From the NCBI GenBank assembly GCA_947625005.1, contig CANQNA010000096.1:1-5630 (forward strand): DNA of 5,630 bases, in the 5' to 3' direction. A program made the translations under genes and the position numbers. The DNA is from an uncultured Bacilli bacterium. GTDB taxonomy: Bacteria > Bacillota_I > Bacilli_A > RF39 > UBA660. Positions within the stretch are counted from its first letter, which is position 1. Each line of letters opens with the position of its first letter. Below, piece after piece: positions 1 to 4,630 of this stretch. The notes beneath the pieces are model-generated. The model did no database searches. It worked only from the letters and a program-made list of their open reading frames with translations, and was not told the origin of the DNA.

Positions 1-63
1 GCTGCTTTAAATTATCTTACTCCTGCTCAATTTAAACATTTTTATTATAACAAAGAGGATTAA
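1..63 (+). CDS. IS3-family transposase, C-terminal 20 residues (cut by window edge)
   Basis: An open frame enters from the left edge and ends at TAA 61-63. It reads AALNYLTPAQFKHFYYNKED. The LNYLTPxQF signature is typical of the extreme C-terminus of the rve/DDE integrase subunit (OrfB) of IS3/IS150-type transposases, just after the last catalytic Glu helix. Only the tail is visible, so catalytic residues and completeness of the element cannot be judged. No other gene in the window shares its frame or operon. The call rests on a short motif remembered from the family. A chance open frame is the alternative, but the motif match makes that less likely. Confidence 0.6.
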   Translation, partial: AALNYLTPAQFKHFYYNKED

Positions 64-119
64 TTCCTTAATCCCCCCATTATTTTTTCTTTTTTGTCTA
101 CTTTTTCTTGACTAATGCA
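64..119 (+). mobile_element. Probable right end of the IS3-type element
   Basis: Just after the transposase stop comes a C-run (72-78), a T-rich stretch and TGTCTACTTTTTCTTGAC (95-112). Read on the minus strand this is GTCAAGAAAAAGTAGACA, which resembles terminal inverted repeats of IS150-group elements as I remember them. The left end is outside the window, so the exact terminus (somewhere about 112-119) and any target duplication cannot be fixed. The nuclease stop codon is only about 20-27 bp beyond, so the element may have inserted just downstream of the nuclease gene. Confidence 0.35.
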
Positions 120-138
120 TTTTTCTAAAGATAAACTT

Positions 139-855
139 TTAATTTTTTATTAAATTACTTTCTCCATTTTTATAATTAATCTTAATTCCATCTTGAACAT
201 TATAAATATAAATATTAAACTTTATACCTTTACCATTATCTTCTATACTTTCTGCTTCCATTTCGATTCCACTTGCAAGTAAATTAGTCCCTTCAAATAC
301 AGGAGTAACTCGATATAAAACATGATTATGTGTTTCTTTAACATATTCTGCAACTTTATTTTCCATTTCTAACATAATACCCGTATTAGTTTGTCTAGTA
401 CAAGTAATAAGATTCTTTTCGTTGGCATTTTCTCCTGCAAGTTGATAAGCGATTAAATGACAACGATTATATAAATATTTTCCATTAACTATATCATATT
501 TAACTGTTTGCCATCCACTGGGTTTAATCATACCAATTTCTCCACGTTCTTCTGTAGGCATAATATCAACACCAATATTAGCAATGGCTGAACCACATCT
601 TCCTAAACTATCCAAATTACTATATTTTTCATATGACTTCAATGATTTATCACTTTCTTCAAAATAAGGTATATTATTATTTAAATATACATATTCATCT
701 TCACGATACTCAGGAATTTCTCCAAAAGCATATGATTTTATTTCTTCTTTTTTAAACCATAAAAAATCTTTGTTATTGGCAAAATACCCCCAAAAATAAA
801 TAATAACTATTAAAATGATTGTCATAAATAATTTTGTTTGCTTTTTTTTACTCAT
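139..855 (-). CDS. Membrane-anchored DNA/RNA non-specific endonuclease (EndA/streptodornase-like)
   Basis: This 238-residue protein starts at ATG 853-855, behind AGGAG (862-866, 6-nt spacing). Residues 1-8 are basic and about 9-25 are hydrophobic, giving an uncleaved signal anchor with the catalytic part outside the cell. The beta-beta-alpha-metal nuclease core follows: YNRCHLIAYQLAGEN (129-143) holds the family (D/N)RxH site with general base H133, then NLITCTRQTN (148-157) with the expected metal-ligand Asn, then the conserved HVLYRVTPVFEGTNLLASG (178-196). Such enzymes cut DNA and RNA unspecifically, for DNA uptake, nutrient recovery or neutrophil-trap escape. Clostridial relatives, as I recall them, read ITGTRYxN and MLPFEN where this one reads ITCTRQTN and MLEMEN, so the active-site edge is unusual though the length is unchanged. 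It is separated from the upstream DUF3800 gene by the non-coding RNA locus. No clear terminator is seen downstream. Confidence 0.9.
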   Translation of the reverse strand: MSKKKQTKLFMTIILIVIIYFWGYFANNKDFLWFKKEEIKSYAFGEIPEYREDEYVYLNNNIPYFEESDKSLKSYEKYSNLDSLGRCGSAIANIGVDIMPTEERGEIGMIKPSGWQTVKYDIVNGKYLYNRCHLIAYQLAGENANEKNLITCTRQTNTGIMLEMENKVAEYVKETHNHVLYRVTPVFEGTNLLASGIEMEAESIEDNGKGIKFNIYIYNVQDGIKINYKNGESNLIKN

Positions 856-921
856 ATTAAACTCCTAGTATAATTTTAATATATTTATTTTAAAAATAAT
901 AGTATATTTTTTTTAATAAAG

Positions 922-927
922 ATTATA
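922..927 (-). promoter_or_regulatory. Candidate -10 box of the nuclease gene
   Basis: On the minus strand 927-922 reads TATAAT, a perfect -10 hexamer, which would give a start near 915 and a leader of about 60 nt. The -35 position 17 nt upstream (950-945, TATTAT) is poor. The left arm of the 936-949/966-979 inverted repeat lies in the spacer and -35 area, so a protein bound to that dyad could affect this promoter. Confidence 0.45.
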
Positions 928-935
928 ATAGTAAC

Positions 936-979
936 ACATAACTAATAATAGTTTTATTGACAATAATTATTAGTTATGT
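936..979. repeat. Perfect 14-bp inverted repeat spanning divergent promoters
   Basis: ACATAACTAATAAT (936-949) and its exact reverse complement ATTATTAGTTATGT (966-979) are separated by 16 nt (950-965). The spacer contains the -35 box TTGACA of the RNA promoter (957-962). The right arm fills that promoter's spacer, including its extended -10 TG. The left arm lies upstream of the nuclease -10. No T-run follows on either strand, so it is not an intrinsic terminator. The position suits an operator for a dimeric or tetrameric repressor, or a cruciform, controlling both directions. The role is inferred. Confidence 0.6.
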
Positions 980-985
980 TATAAA
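957..985 (+). promoter_or_regulatory. Strong sigma-A promoter of the non-coding RNA
   Basis: TTGACA (957-962, consensus), a 17-nt spacer, then TATAAA (980-985) preceded by an extended -10 TG (977-978). This is among the best promoters in the window. It reads away from the nuclease and points at the structured segment 991-1100, which has no open reading frame of note. Expected start is about 991-993. Confidence 0.8.
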
Positions 986-990
986 ATAAA

Positions 991-1100
991 TACCGGGGAA
1001 ATAATCCTGTCTGGTCGATAGTTAGGATTAGATTGAAAAATTAAGCGTACTCGTAAGTACGTCTACCTAACTGGATAAAAGCACATTACGTGCTTTTTTT
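991..1100 (+). ncRNA. Structured small RNA (about 110 nt) convergent with the DUF3800 gene
   Basis: The segment lies between a near-consensus promoter and an intrinsic terminator, is visibly richer in G+C than its surroundings, and folds well. Hairpin A pairs 992-996 with 1011-1015 (ACCGG/CUGGU), then 997-999 with 1005-1007, leaving a 3-nt bulge (1008-1010) and loop 1000-1004. A stem GUUAGG/CCUAAC (1021-1026/1066-1071) closes a three-way junction holding GAUU-GAAA-AAUU (1031-1042, a GNRA tetraloop) and CGUACU-CGUA-AGUACG (1046-1061). The terminator hairpin follows. AAUCC (1003-1007) could also pair with GGAUU (1025-1029) or, via AUCC, with GGAU (1073-1076), so alternative folds or a pseudoknot are possible. 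I see no match to tRNA, 6S, SRP, tmRNA or a riboswitch class I know. Structured RNA motifs named DUF3800-I onward were reported near DUF3800 genes in a published comparative survey. This is a candidate member, but which one, if any, I cannot tell. Confidence 0.72.
1077..1100 (+). terminator. Intrinsic terminator of the small RNA, possibly bidirectional
   Basis: AAAAGCAC (1077-1084) pairs perfectly with GTGCTTTT (1090-1097) across loop ATTAC. The T-run 1094-1100 completes a Rho-independent terminator for the plus strand. The last T is also the final base of the DUF3800 stop codon (1100-1102, minus). On the minus strand the same hairpin ends in TTTT, so it may weakly terminate the DUF3800 transcript too and keep it from running antisense into the RNA. 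Confidence 0.8.
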
Positions 1101-1822
1101 CATGGTAAAAATAACTTATAATCAATAAAATCATATAAAACATTACTATTGCTTTCTAAAGCTTTTCTTCTAACTAATCCAGCAATCATATCAGCAGCTT
1201 GTACTACATAACTTTTATCTGATTTTTGATAAGTTAATCTAATATCTAAATTAGATAAAATAGGTTTATAAACATTATTATAATTAAAATTTATTATACC
1301 ATGAACTAATTCTTCTAATAACCCAGCTTTTAAAGTATAATAACCATTAGATTTAGTACTTTGCTCATCTATATTCAAAATTAATGTAAGTTTATTTTTA
1401 ACATCTATTTGCCCTTTTTTTATTTGATCTACTATAATTCCTTTAATAAATAATTTTAAAACATAGTCTAAATATCTTCCCTTAGAAGCTTTGTCTTCTA
1501 TAATACGTTTATAAATTTTTTTATTTTTTATAGTAACTGCACCAATATAATATTTTTTTAAATAATTTATAATTCTTCTTCTATCACTATTTTTTATATT
1601 CACACTTTTTACCTCAGGACATTTAAAACAACAAGTATCTTTGTTTAAATTACAATACTTACATCTAATACTCTTAATAATAGAACGATATTGAGTAATA
1701 AATTTATCTTTTTCTTTTTTCGATAAAAAAACAATTGCACCATATCCACAAACTTGTTCTTTTAAACTTAATTTTCCTGAATCATCAATATTAATAAAAA
1801 TTGTTTGTTCACTTGTTGTCAT
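1100..1822 (-). CDS. DUF3800 domain protein with a Cys4 zinc-ribbon-like insert
   Basis: The 240-residue reading from ATG 1820-1822 is preferred because GGTGA (1827-1831) lies 4 nt upstream. A TTG 30 bp further upstream (1852) keeps the frame but has no Shine-Dalgarno. The fold marks are those of DUF3800 (RNase H-like): INIDDSG at 10-16, a central ILNIDEQS at 148-155 with D152, and QAADMIAG at 208-215 with D211, a spread set of acidic residues suited to two-metal nuclease chemistry. Residues 54-68 carry CxxC-x7-CxxC (C54, C57, C65, C68), a likely zinc site that could touch nucleic acid. The protein has no signal peptide and should be cytoplasmic. DUF3800 genes occur on mobile and defence-rich segments, and their activity is not established to my knowledge. 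The gene converges with the small RNA and is divergent from the deaminated-base glycosylase. A partnership with the RNA is inference from position. Confidence 0.75.
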   Translation of the reverse strand: MTTSEQTIFINIDDSGKLSLKEQVCGYGAIVFLSKKEKDKFITQYRSIIKSIRCKYCNLNKDTCCFKCPEVKSVNIKNSDRRRIINYLKKYYIGAVTIKNKKIYKRIIEDKASKGRYLDYVLKLFIKGIIVDQIKKGQIDVKNKLTLILNIDEQSTKSNGYYTLKAGLLEELVHGIINFNYNNVYKPILSNLDIRLTYQKSDKSYVVQAADMIAGLVRRKALESNSNVLYDFIDYKLFLP

Positions 1823-1837
1823 ATATTCACCAAATTC

Positions 1838-1866
1838 ATAATAACAAGACAATTTAAAATTGACAA
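1838..1866 (-). promoter_or_regulatory. Candidate promoter of the DUF3800 gene
   Basis: On the minus strand TTGTCA (1866-1861), a 17-nt spacer and TATTAT (1843-1838) resemble a sigma-A promoter. The -10 ends 6 nt before GGTGA and 15 nt before the ATG, so transcription would begin at about 1831, at the ribosome binding site itself. The TTG start at 1852 would lie inside the promoter, which supports the ATG at 1822. Confidence 0.5.
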
Positions 1867-1873
1867 GATGTTT

Positions 1874-1888
1874 TAGAAATTTTTTCTA
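1874..1888. promoter_or_regulatory. Small dyad between divergent promoters
   Basis: TAGAAA-TTT-TTTCTA is a perfect 6-bp dyad. It sits between the DUF3800 promoter (1838-1866) and the glycosylase promoter (1890-1918), just upstream of both -35 boxes, where an operator would be expected. In DNA this AT-rich such a dyad can arise by chance. Confidence 0.25.
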
Positions 1889-1889
1889 C

Positions 1890-1918
1890 TTGTTTTCCTA
1901 CTTAAAAAATAGTATATT
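1890..1918 (+). promoter_or_regulatory. Candidate promoter of the glycosylase gene
   Basis: TTGTTT (1890-1895), a 17-nt spacer and TATATT (1913-1918) form a moderate sigma-A promoter. The -10 ends 6 nt before GGTGA (1925-1929) and 15 nt before ATG 1934, the same layout as the divergent DUF3800 promoter, so the leader would be about 9-10 nt. Confidence 0.5.
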
Positions 1919-1933
1919 AACTTTGGTGATAAA

Positions 1934-2419
1934 ATGAAAGTAACCCATACTTTAAAACCAATTTATTTTAGTGACTCTCGCATATTAATTTTAGGAAGTA
2001 TGCCTTCTTTAAAATCTCGAGAAGAAGGTTTTTATTATGCTCATCCTAAAAATAGATTTTGGTGGGTTATCTCTCAAATTTATAATGAAACAACTCCAAT
2101 TACTATAGAAGATAAAATAACATTTTTAAAAAAACATAATATTGCTCTTTTTGATGTTATAAAGGTTTGTGAAATAAAATCTTCAAGTGATTCATCTATT
2201 AAAAATGTAATTCCTAATAATCTTTTACCTATAATTAAAAAAAGTAAAATAACTAAAATTTATACAACAGGAAAAAAAGCTTATAATCTTTATAATAAAT
2301 ATTGTTTAGCCCAAACAAATATACCGGCTACTTACTTACCAAGTACCTCTCCAGCAAATTGTCAGAAAGGTATAGAAGAAAAATTATTAGAAGCTTATAA
2401 AGAAATACTTAACAATTAA
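1934..2419 (+). CDS. DNA-deoxyinosine (hypoxanthine) glycosylase, UDG superfamily
   Basis: This 161-residue protein starts at ATG 1934 with GGTGA 4 nt upstream. It removes hypoxanthine, the product of adenine deamination, from DNA and starts base-excision repair; some relatives also act on other deaminated bases. The marks are ILGSMPSLKSREEGFYYAHP (18-37) followed by the NRFW motif, with N40 at the position of the Asn reported essential in the hypoxanthine-glycosylase (family 6) branch. Next come FDVIKVCEIKSSSDSSIKN (73-91) and the C-terminal LPSTSPAN (135-142), which corresponds to the minor-groove intercalation loop of UDGs. Length is normal for the family, with no signal peptide and no frame damage. 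It is the only plus-strand protein gene complete in this window. Its 3' end overlaps that of the minus-strand ferritin-like gene by 11 bp. Confidence 0.88.
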   Translation: MKVTHTLKPIYFSDSRILILGSMPSLKSREEGFYYAHPKNRFWWVISQIYNETTPITIEDKITFLKKHNIALFDVIKVCEIKSSSDSSIKNVIPNNLLPIIKKSKITKIYTTGKKAYNLYNKYCLAQTNIPATYLPSTSPANCQKGIEEKLLEAYKEILNN

Positions 2420-2915
2420 AATATTCTTGATTCAATAAATAATTAAAACACTTAATATGTTCTTCTTCGTCTAAAATAATTCTTTCTAAAATCTTTTTTA
2501 TATACTTATCATCAATCATTTTAATACGTAATCTATAATTATTTATTGCTCTTTGCTCCATTAATATATTATTTTTTAACATATTAATTATATTAGTATC
2601 ATAATCTAAAAAACTACTATTCCAAAACTCATAACAATTTTTATTTTTAAATTTAAACTTAGGATTTAATCCTAAAAGTTTTATTAACTTACCTAATATA
2701 TCTAAATGTTTCATTTCTACTATGGCAATATTTGACATCGTTTGAGAGAACTTTTCATTTTCTTGAAATTTTTGATTTTTTTGATAAATATACTCTGTTA
2801 TAGCACTTAATTCTCCAAACATTCCTGCATAATCTTCTAATAATAAATTAGCATAATAGAGATTTTGTTTTTCTACTTTTATCTCGGGATAAGGAATATT
2901 TAATTTACAATCCAT
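2409..2915 (-). CDS. Ferritin-like di-iron protein (rubrerythrin-related, no rubredoxin domain)
   Basis: This 168-residue protein starts at ATG 2913-2915 with AGGTGA (2920-2925) 4 nt upstream. It has four long helices carrying E35, E67xxH70, E120 and E150xxH153, the carboxylate/His set of a ferritin-like di-iron (or dimanganese) four-helix bundle. The N-terminal IPYPEIKVEKQNLYYANLLL (7-26) and the tail ERIILDEEEH (144-153) match a clostridial ferritin-like family I recognise as lacking a rubredoxin module. The likely role is peroxide or oxygen removal in the cytoplasm, with a separate electron donor. Rubrerythrin lies just upstream on the same strand, but a terminator lies between them, so they are neighbours rather than an operon. 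The final Cys168 has no known meaning. The exact substrate is not shown by the sequence. Confidence 0.8.
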   Translation of the reverse strand: MDCKLNIPYPEIKVEKQNLYYANLLLEDYAGMFGELSAITEYIYQKNQKFQENEKFSQTMSNIAIVEMKHLDILGKLIKLLGLNPKFKFKNKNCYEFWNSSFLDYDTNIINMLKNNILMEQRAINNYRLRIKMIDDKYIKKILERIILDEEEHIKCFNYLLNQEYFNC

Positions 2916-2930
2916 AACTTCACCTAATAA

Positions 2931-2936
2931 ATTGTA
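2931..2936 (-). promoter_or_regulatory. Candidate -10 box of the ferritin-like gene
   Basis: On the minus strand 2936-2931 reads TACAAT. It ends 6 nt before GGTGA, the same geometry as the DUF3800 and glycosylase genes. The -35 region (about 2954-2959, CTTCTT) is poor and overlaps the rubrerythrin terminator stem. Read-through from rubrerythrin could be the main source of transcript instead. Confidence 0.35.
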
Positions 2937-2944
2937 TTTAAAAC

Positions 2945-2975
2945 CATAAAAAAAAGAAGTAATCTTTTACTCCTT
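2945..2975 (-). terminator. Intrinsic terminator of rubrerythrin
   Basis: Three nt past the rubrerythrin stop codon, the minus strand reads AAGGAGTAA (2975-2967), loop AAGA, TTACTTCTT (2962-2954). This is a 9-bp stem with one G-U pair, followed by a run of T (2953-2948). It is a standard Rho-independent terminator, with a strength limited by its AT content. Confidence 0.75.
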
Positions 2976-2978
2976 AAA

Positions 2979-3518
2979 TTAATAATTTTCTGCTTTAATT
3001 TCAAAATATGATTGTGGATGGTTGCAAACTGGACAAACCTCTGGAGCAGATGAGCCAATAACAATATGTCCGCAATTTCTACATTTCCAAATTTTATCTC
3101 CATCTTTAGAAAAGACTAAACCGTTTTCTACATTTTCAAGAAGTTTTAAATATCTTTCCTCATGTTCCTTTTCAATTTTTCCTACTTCTTCAAAAAGGTA
3201 TGCTAAACGATCAAATCCTTCTTCTTTTGCAGTTTCAGCAAATTCTTTATACATATCAGTCCATTCATAGTTTTCTCCATCAGCTGCAGCCTTTAAATTT
3301 TCTATTGTAGAAGGAATTTCTCCTCCATTTAATTCTTTAAACCATAATTTTGCATGTTCTTTTTCATTTGCCGCAGTCTCTTCAAAAATAGCAGCTATTT
3401 GTTCATAACCATCTTTTTTAGCTTTACTAGCAAAATAAGTATATTTATTTCTTGCTTGACTTTCTCCAGCAAATGCTGCCATCAAATTTTTTTCTGTTTT
3501 ACTTCCTTTTAATTCCAT
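2979..3518 (-). CDS. rbr: Rubrerythrin
   Basis: This 179-residue protein starts at ATG 3516-3518 behind AAGGAAG (3526-3532). The frame is open up to 3575, but the promoter -10 falls inside that extension, so it is excluded. The ferritin-like domain carries E19, E52xxH55, E92, E95 and E116xxH119 as di-iron ligands. The C-terminal rubredoxin-like domain has CxxC pairs at C146/C149 and C162/C165 for a mononuclear Fe(Cys)4 site. The order and length (about 180-190 residues) are those of classical rubrerythrin, a cytoplasmic NADH-linked peroxidase that protects anaerobes from hydrogen peroxide. It has its own promoter and terminator, so it is likely monocistronic. In many clostridia such genes answer to PerR. 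No convincing PerR box is visible here. Confidence 0.95.
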   Translation of the reverse strand: MELKGSKTEKNLMAAFAGESQARNKYTYFASKAKKDGYEQIAAIFEETAANEKEHAKLWFKELNGGEIPSTIENLKAAADGENYEWTDMYKEFAETAKEEGFDRLAYLFEEVGKIEKEHEERYLKLLENVENGLVFSKDGDKIWKCRNCGHIVIGSSAPEVCPVCNHPQSYFEIKAENY

Positions 3519-3555
3519 TAAAATACTTCCTTTCTTCATAACTTTTATCAATAAA

Positions 3556-3564
3556 ATTATACCA
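3556..3564 (-). promoter_or_regulatory. Extended -10 promoter of rubrerythrin
   Basis: The minus strand reads TGGTATAAT (3564-3556), a perfect -10 hexamer with an extended TG. The -35 region is only a T-run. Expected start is about 3549, giving a leader of about 31 nt before ATG 3518. This fixes the true start and excludes the upstream in-frame ATG at 3575. Confidence 0.7.
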
Positions 3565-3576
3565 AAAAATTTCAAG

Positions 3577-3601
3577 AAAAAAAAGACTTACTTCATCTTT
3601 T
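3577..3601 (-). terminator. Weak terminator-like hairpin at the glycosyltransferase end
   Basis: On the minus strand AAAAGA (3601-3596), a 9-nt loop and TCTTTT (3586-3581), continued by more T, form a 6-bp stem that straddles the stop codon at 3588-3590. The single G-C pair makes it weak, so some read-through into rubrerythrin is likely. Confidence 0.3.
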
Positions 3602-4523
3602 CAGTTTCATTAATAATATATATTGGCCTATTTTTAGTTTCTAAATAAGTTTTAGCTAAATATTGTCCAATAATACCCATACAAAATAATTGAATTCCCC
3701 CTATAAAAGTTATAATGCACGCCAAACTTGGCCATCCTGCAACAGGATCATGAAATATTAATGTTTTTACAAATATTATAACAGTAAAGAAAAAAGCGAC
3801 TAAACAAAATATTACTCCTACAATTGCTGCTATAGATAACGGTGTTGTAGTAAATGCAACAATTCCTTCAAGAGCATAAATAAATAATTTCCAAAAAGAC
3901 CATTTAGTCTCTCCCGCTACTCTTTCTTGATTTTCATACTCTAACCATTTTGTTTTAAATCCTACAAAACTAAATAAACCTTTAGAATAACGATTATATT
4001 CTTTTAAAGAAATAACTGCATCAACCATTTTTCGTTTCATTAAACGATAATCTCTTGCTCCATCTACCATTTCTACTTTACTCATTTTATTAATTAGTTT
4101 ATAAAATAAGCGAGCAAAAAAACTTCTTATAGGAGGCTCTCCTTTACGAGTTACTCTTCTAGTTCCTACAGAGTCATAACCTTCTTCTTTGATAAATTTA
4201 AGCATTTTGGGTAATAACTCAGGAGGATCTTGTAAATCAACATCCATAACCGTTACATAATCTCCAAGAGATGCTTCTAGTCCTGCTAACATTGCTGATT
4301 CTTTTCCAAAATTTCGTGAAAAAGAAATATATCTTACACTTTTATCATTTTCATGTAATTCTTTTATAACTTCCAAAGTTTTATCCTTAGAACCATCTTC
4401 TACAAAAATATATTCAAACTTATAATCACTTAATTCCTTTTCAATTTTTTTTATTTCTTTATAAAAAAGTGGAATAGCTTCTTCTTCATTATAACAAGGA
4501 ATAACTATACTAATTTTTTCCAT
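3588..4523 (-). CDS. GtrB/DPM1-like family 2 glycosyltransferase, polyprenyl-phosphate sugar donor synthase
   Basis: This 311-residue protein starts at ATG 4521-4523 behind AGGAAG (4531-4536). The frame runs open to 4571, but the promoter occupies that stretch. The N-terminal GT-A domain shows IVIPCYNEEE (6-15), VEDGSKDKT (41-49), the metal-binding DVD within MDVDLQDP (93-100) and DGARDYRLM (154-162). ERVAGETKWS (200-209) precedes the membrane part. Two hydrophobic spans, about 228-255 and 266-290, anchor it to the inner membrane. Relatives move glucose or another hexose from a nucleotide sugar to undecaprenyl phosphate, and the lipid-linked sugar is flipped out to modify teichoic acids, other surface polymers or proteins. 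No flippase or second transferase is adjacent. The sugar cannot be read from the sequence. Confidence 0.9.
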   Translation of the reverse strand: MEKISIVIPCYNEEEAIPLFYKEIKKIEKELSDYKFEYIFVEDGSKDKTLEVIKELHENDKSVRYISFSRNFGKESAMLAGLEASLGDYVTVMDVDLQDPPELLPKMLKFIKEEGYDSVGTRRVTRKGEPPIRSFFARLFYKLINKMSKVEMVDGARDYRLMKRKMVDAVISLKEYNRYSKGLFSFVGFKTKWLEYENQERVAGETKWSFWKLFIYALEGIVAFTTTPLSIAAIVGVIFCLVAFFFTVIIFVKTLIFHDPVAGWPSLACIITFIGGIQLFCMGIIGQYLAKTYLETKNRPIYIINETEKMK

Positions 4524-4542
4524 TAAAACACTTCCTAAGTTA

Positions 4543-4571
4543 ATTGTATAATTTACATAAAGTTTTGTCAA
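4543..4571 (-). promoter_or_regulatory. Strong promoter of the glycosyltransferase gene
   Basis: On the minus strand TTGACA (4571-4566, consensus), a 17-nt spacer and TACAAT (4548-4543) give a near-ideal sigma-A promoter. The start is expected at about 4536, right at the AGGAAG ribosome binding site (4536-4531). It shows that the gene is transcribed independently of the upstream surface protein. Confidence 0.75.
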
Positions 4572-4602
4572 AAATAAACCATTAATATTTACATTATTAT
4601 AA

Positions 4603-4630
4603 CAAAAGAAAAACTGATAAATATCAGTTT
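4603..4630 (-). terminator. Intrinsic terminator of the surface protein gene
   Basis: On the minus strand AAACTGAT (4630-4623), loop ATTT and ATCAGTTT (4618-4611) form a perfect 8-bp stem, followed by TTCTTTTG. The stop codon TGA (4626-4624) lies within the left arm. The T-run is interrupted by one C, but this is still a clear Rho-independent terminator. Confidence 0.7.

Noticed and set aside
991..1076. Possible tRNA or purine riboswitch in the RNA locus (GGTCGATAGTTAGG; ATAATCC and TCTACC)
   Set aside because: There is no T-arm or acceptor stem for a tRNA. The riboswitch-like pieces are not in the required order, and CCTAAC pairs with GTTAGG rather than forming the purine P3/J3-1 layout. 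The RNA also terminates before any downstream coding start.
1823..1852. TTG start at 1852 giving a 250-residue DUF3800 protein
   Set aside because: It has no Shine-Dalgarno and lies inside the promoter spacer. The ATG at 1822 has GGTGA at the same distance as its neighbours.
3022..3270. Plus-strand open frame of 82 codons
   Set aside because: It lies wholly inside rubrerythrin on the opposite strand, has no ribosome site or promoter and no recognisable motif.
3543..3562. PerR-like box over the rubrerythrin promoter
   Set aside because: One half (GTATAAT) fits, but the other half does not match the inverted repeat TTATAATNATTATAA.
3519..3575. Upstream start for rubrerythrin adding a hydrophobic N-terminus
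   Set aside because: The extension overlaps the extended -10 box TGGTATAAT (3564-3556). The family start [11 protein letters not shown] has its own ribosome site.
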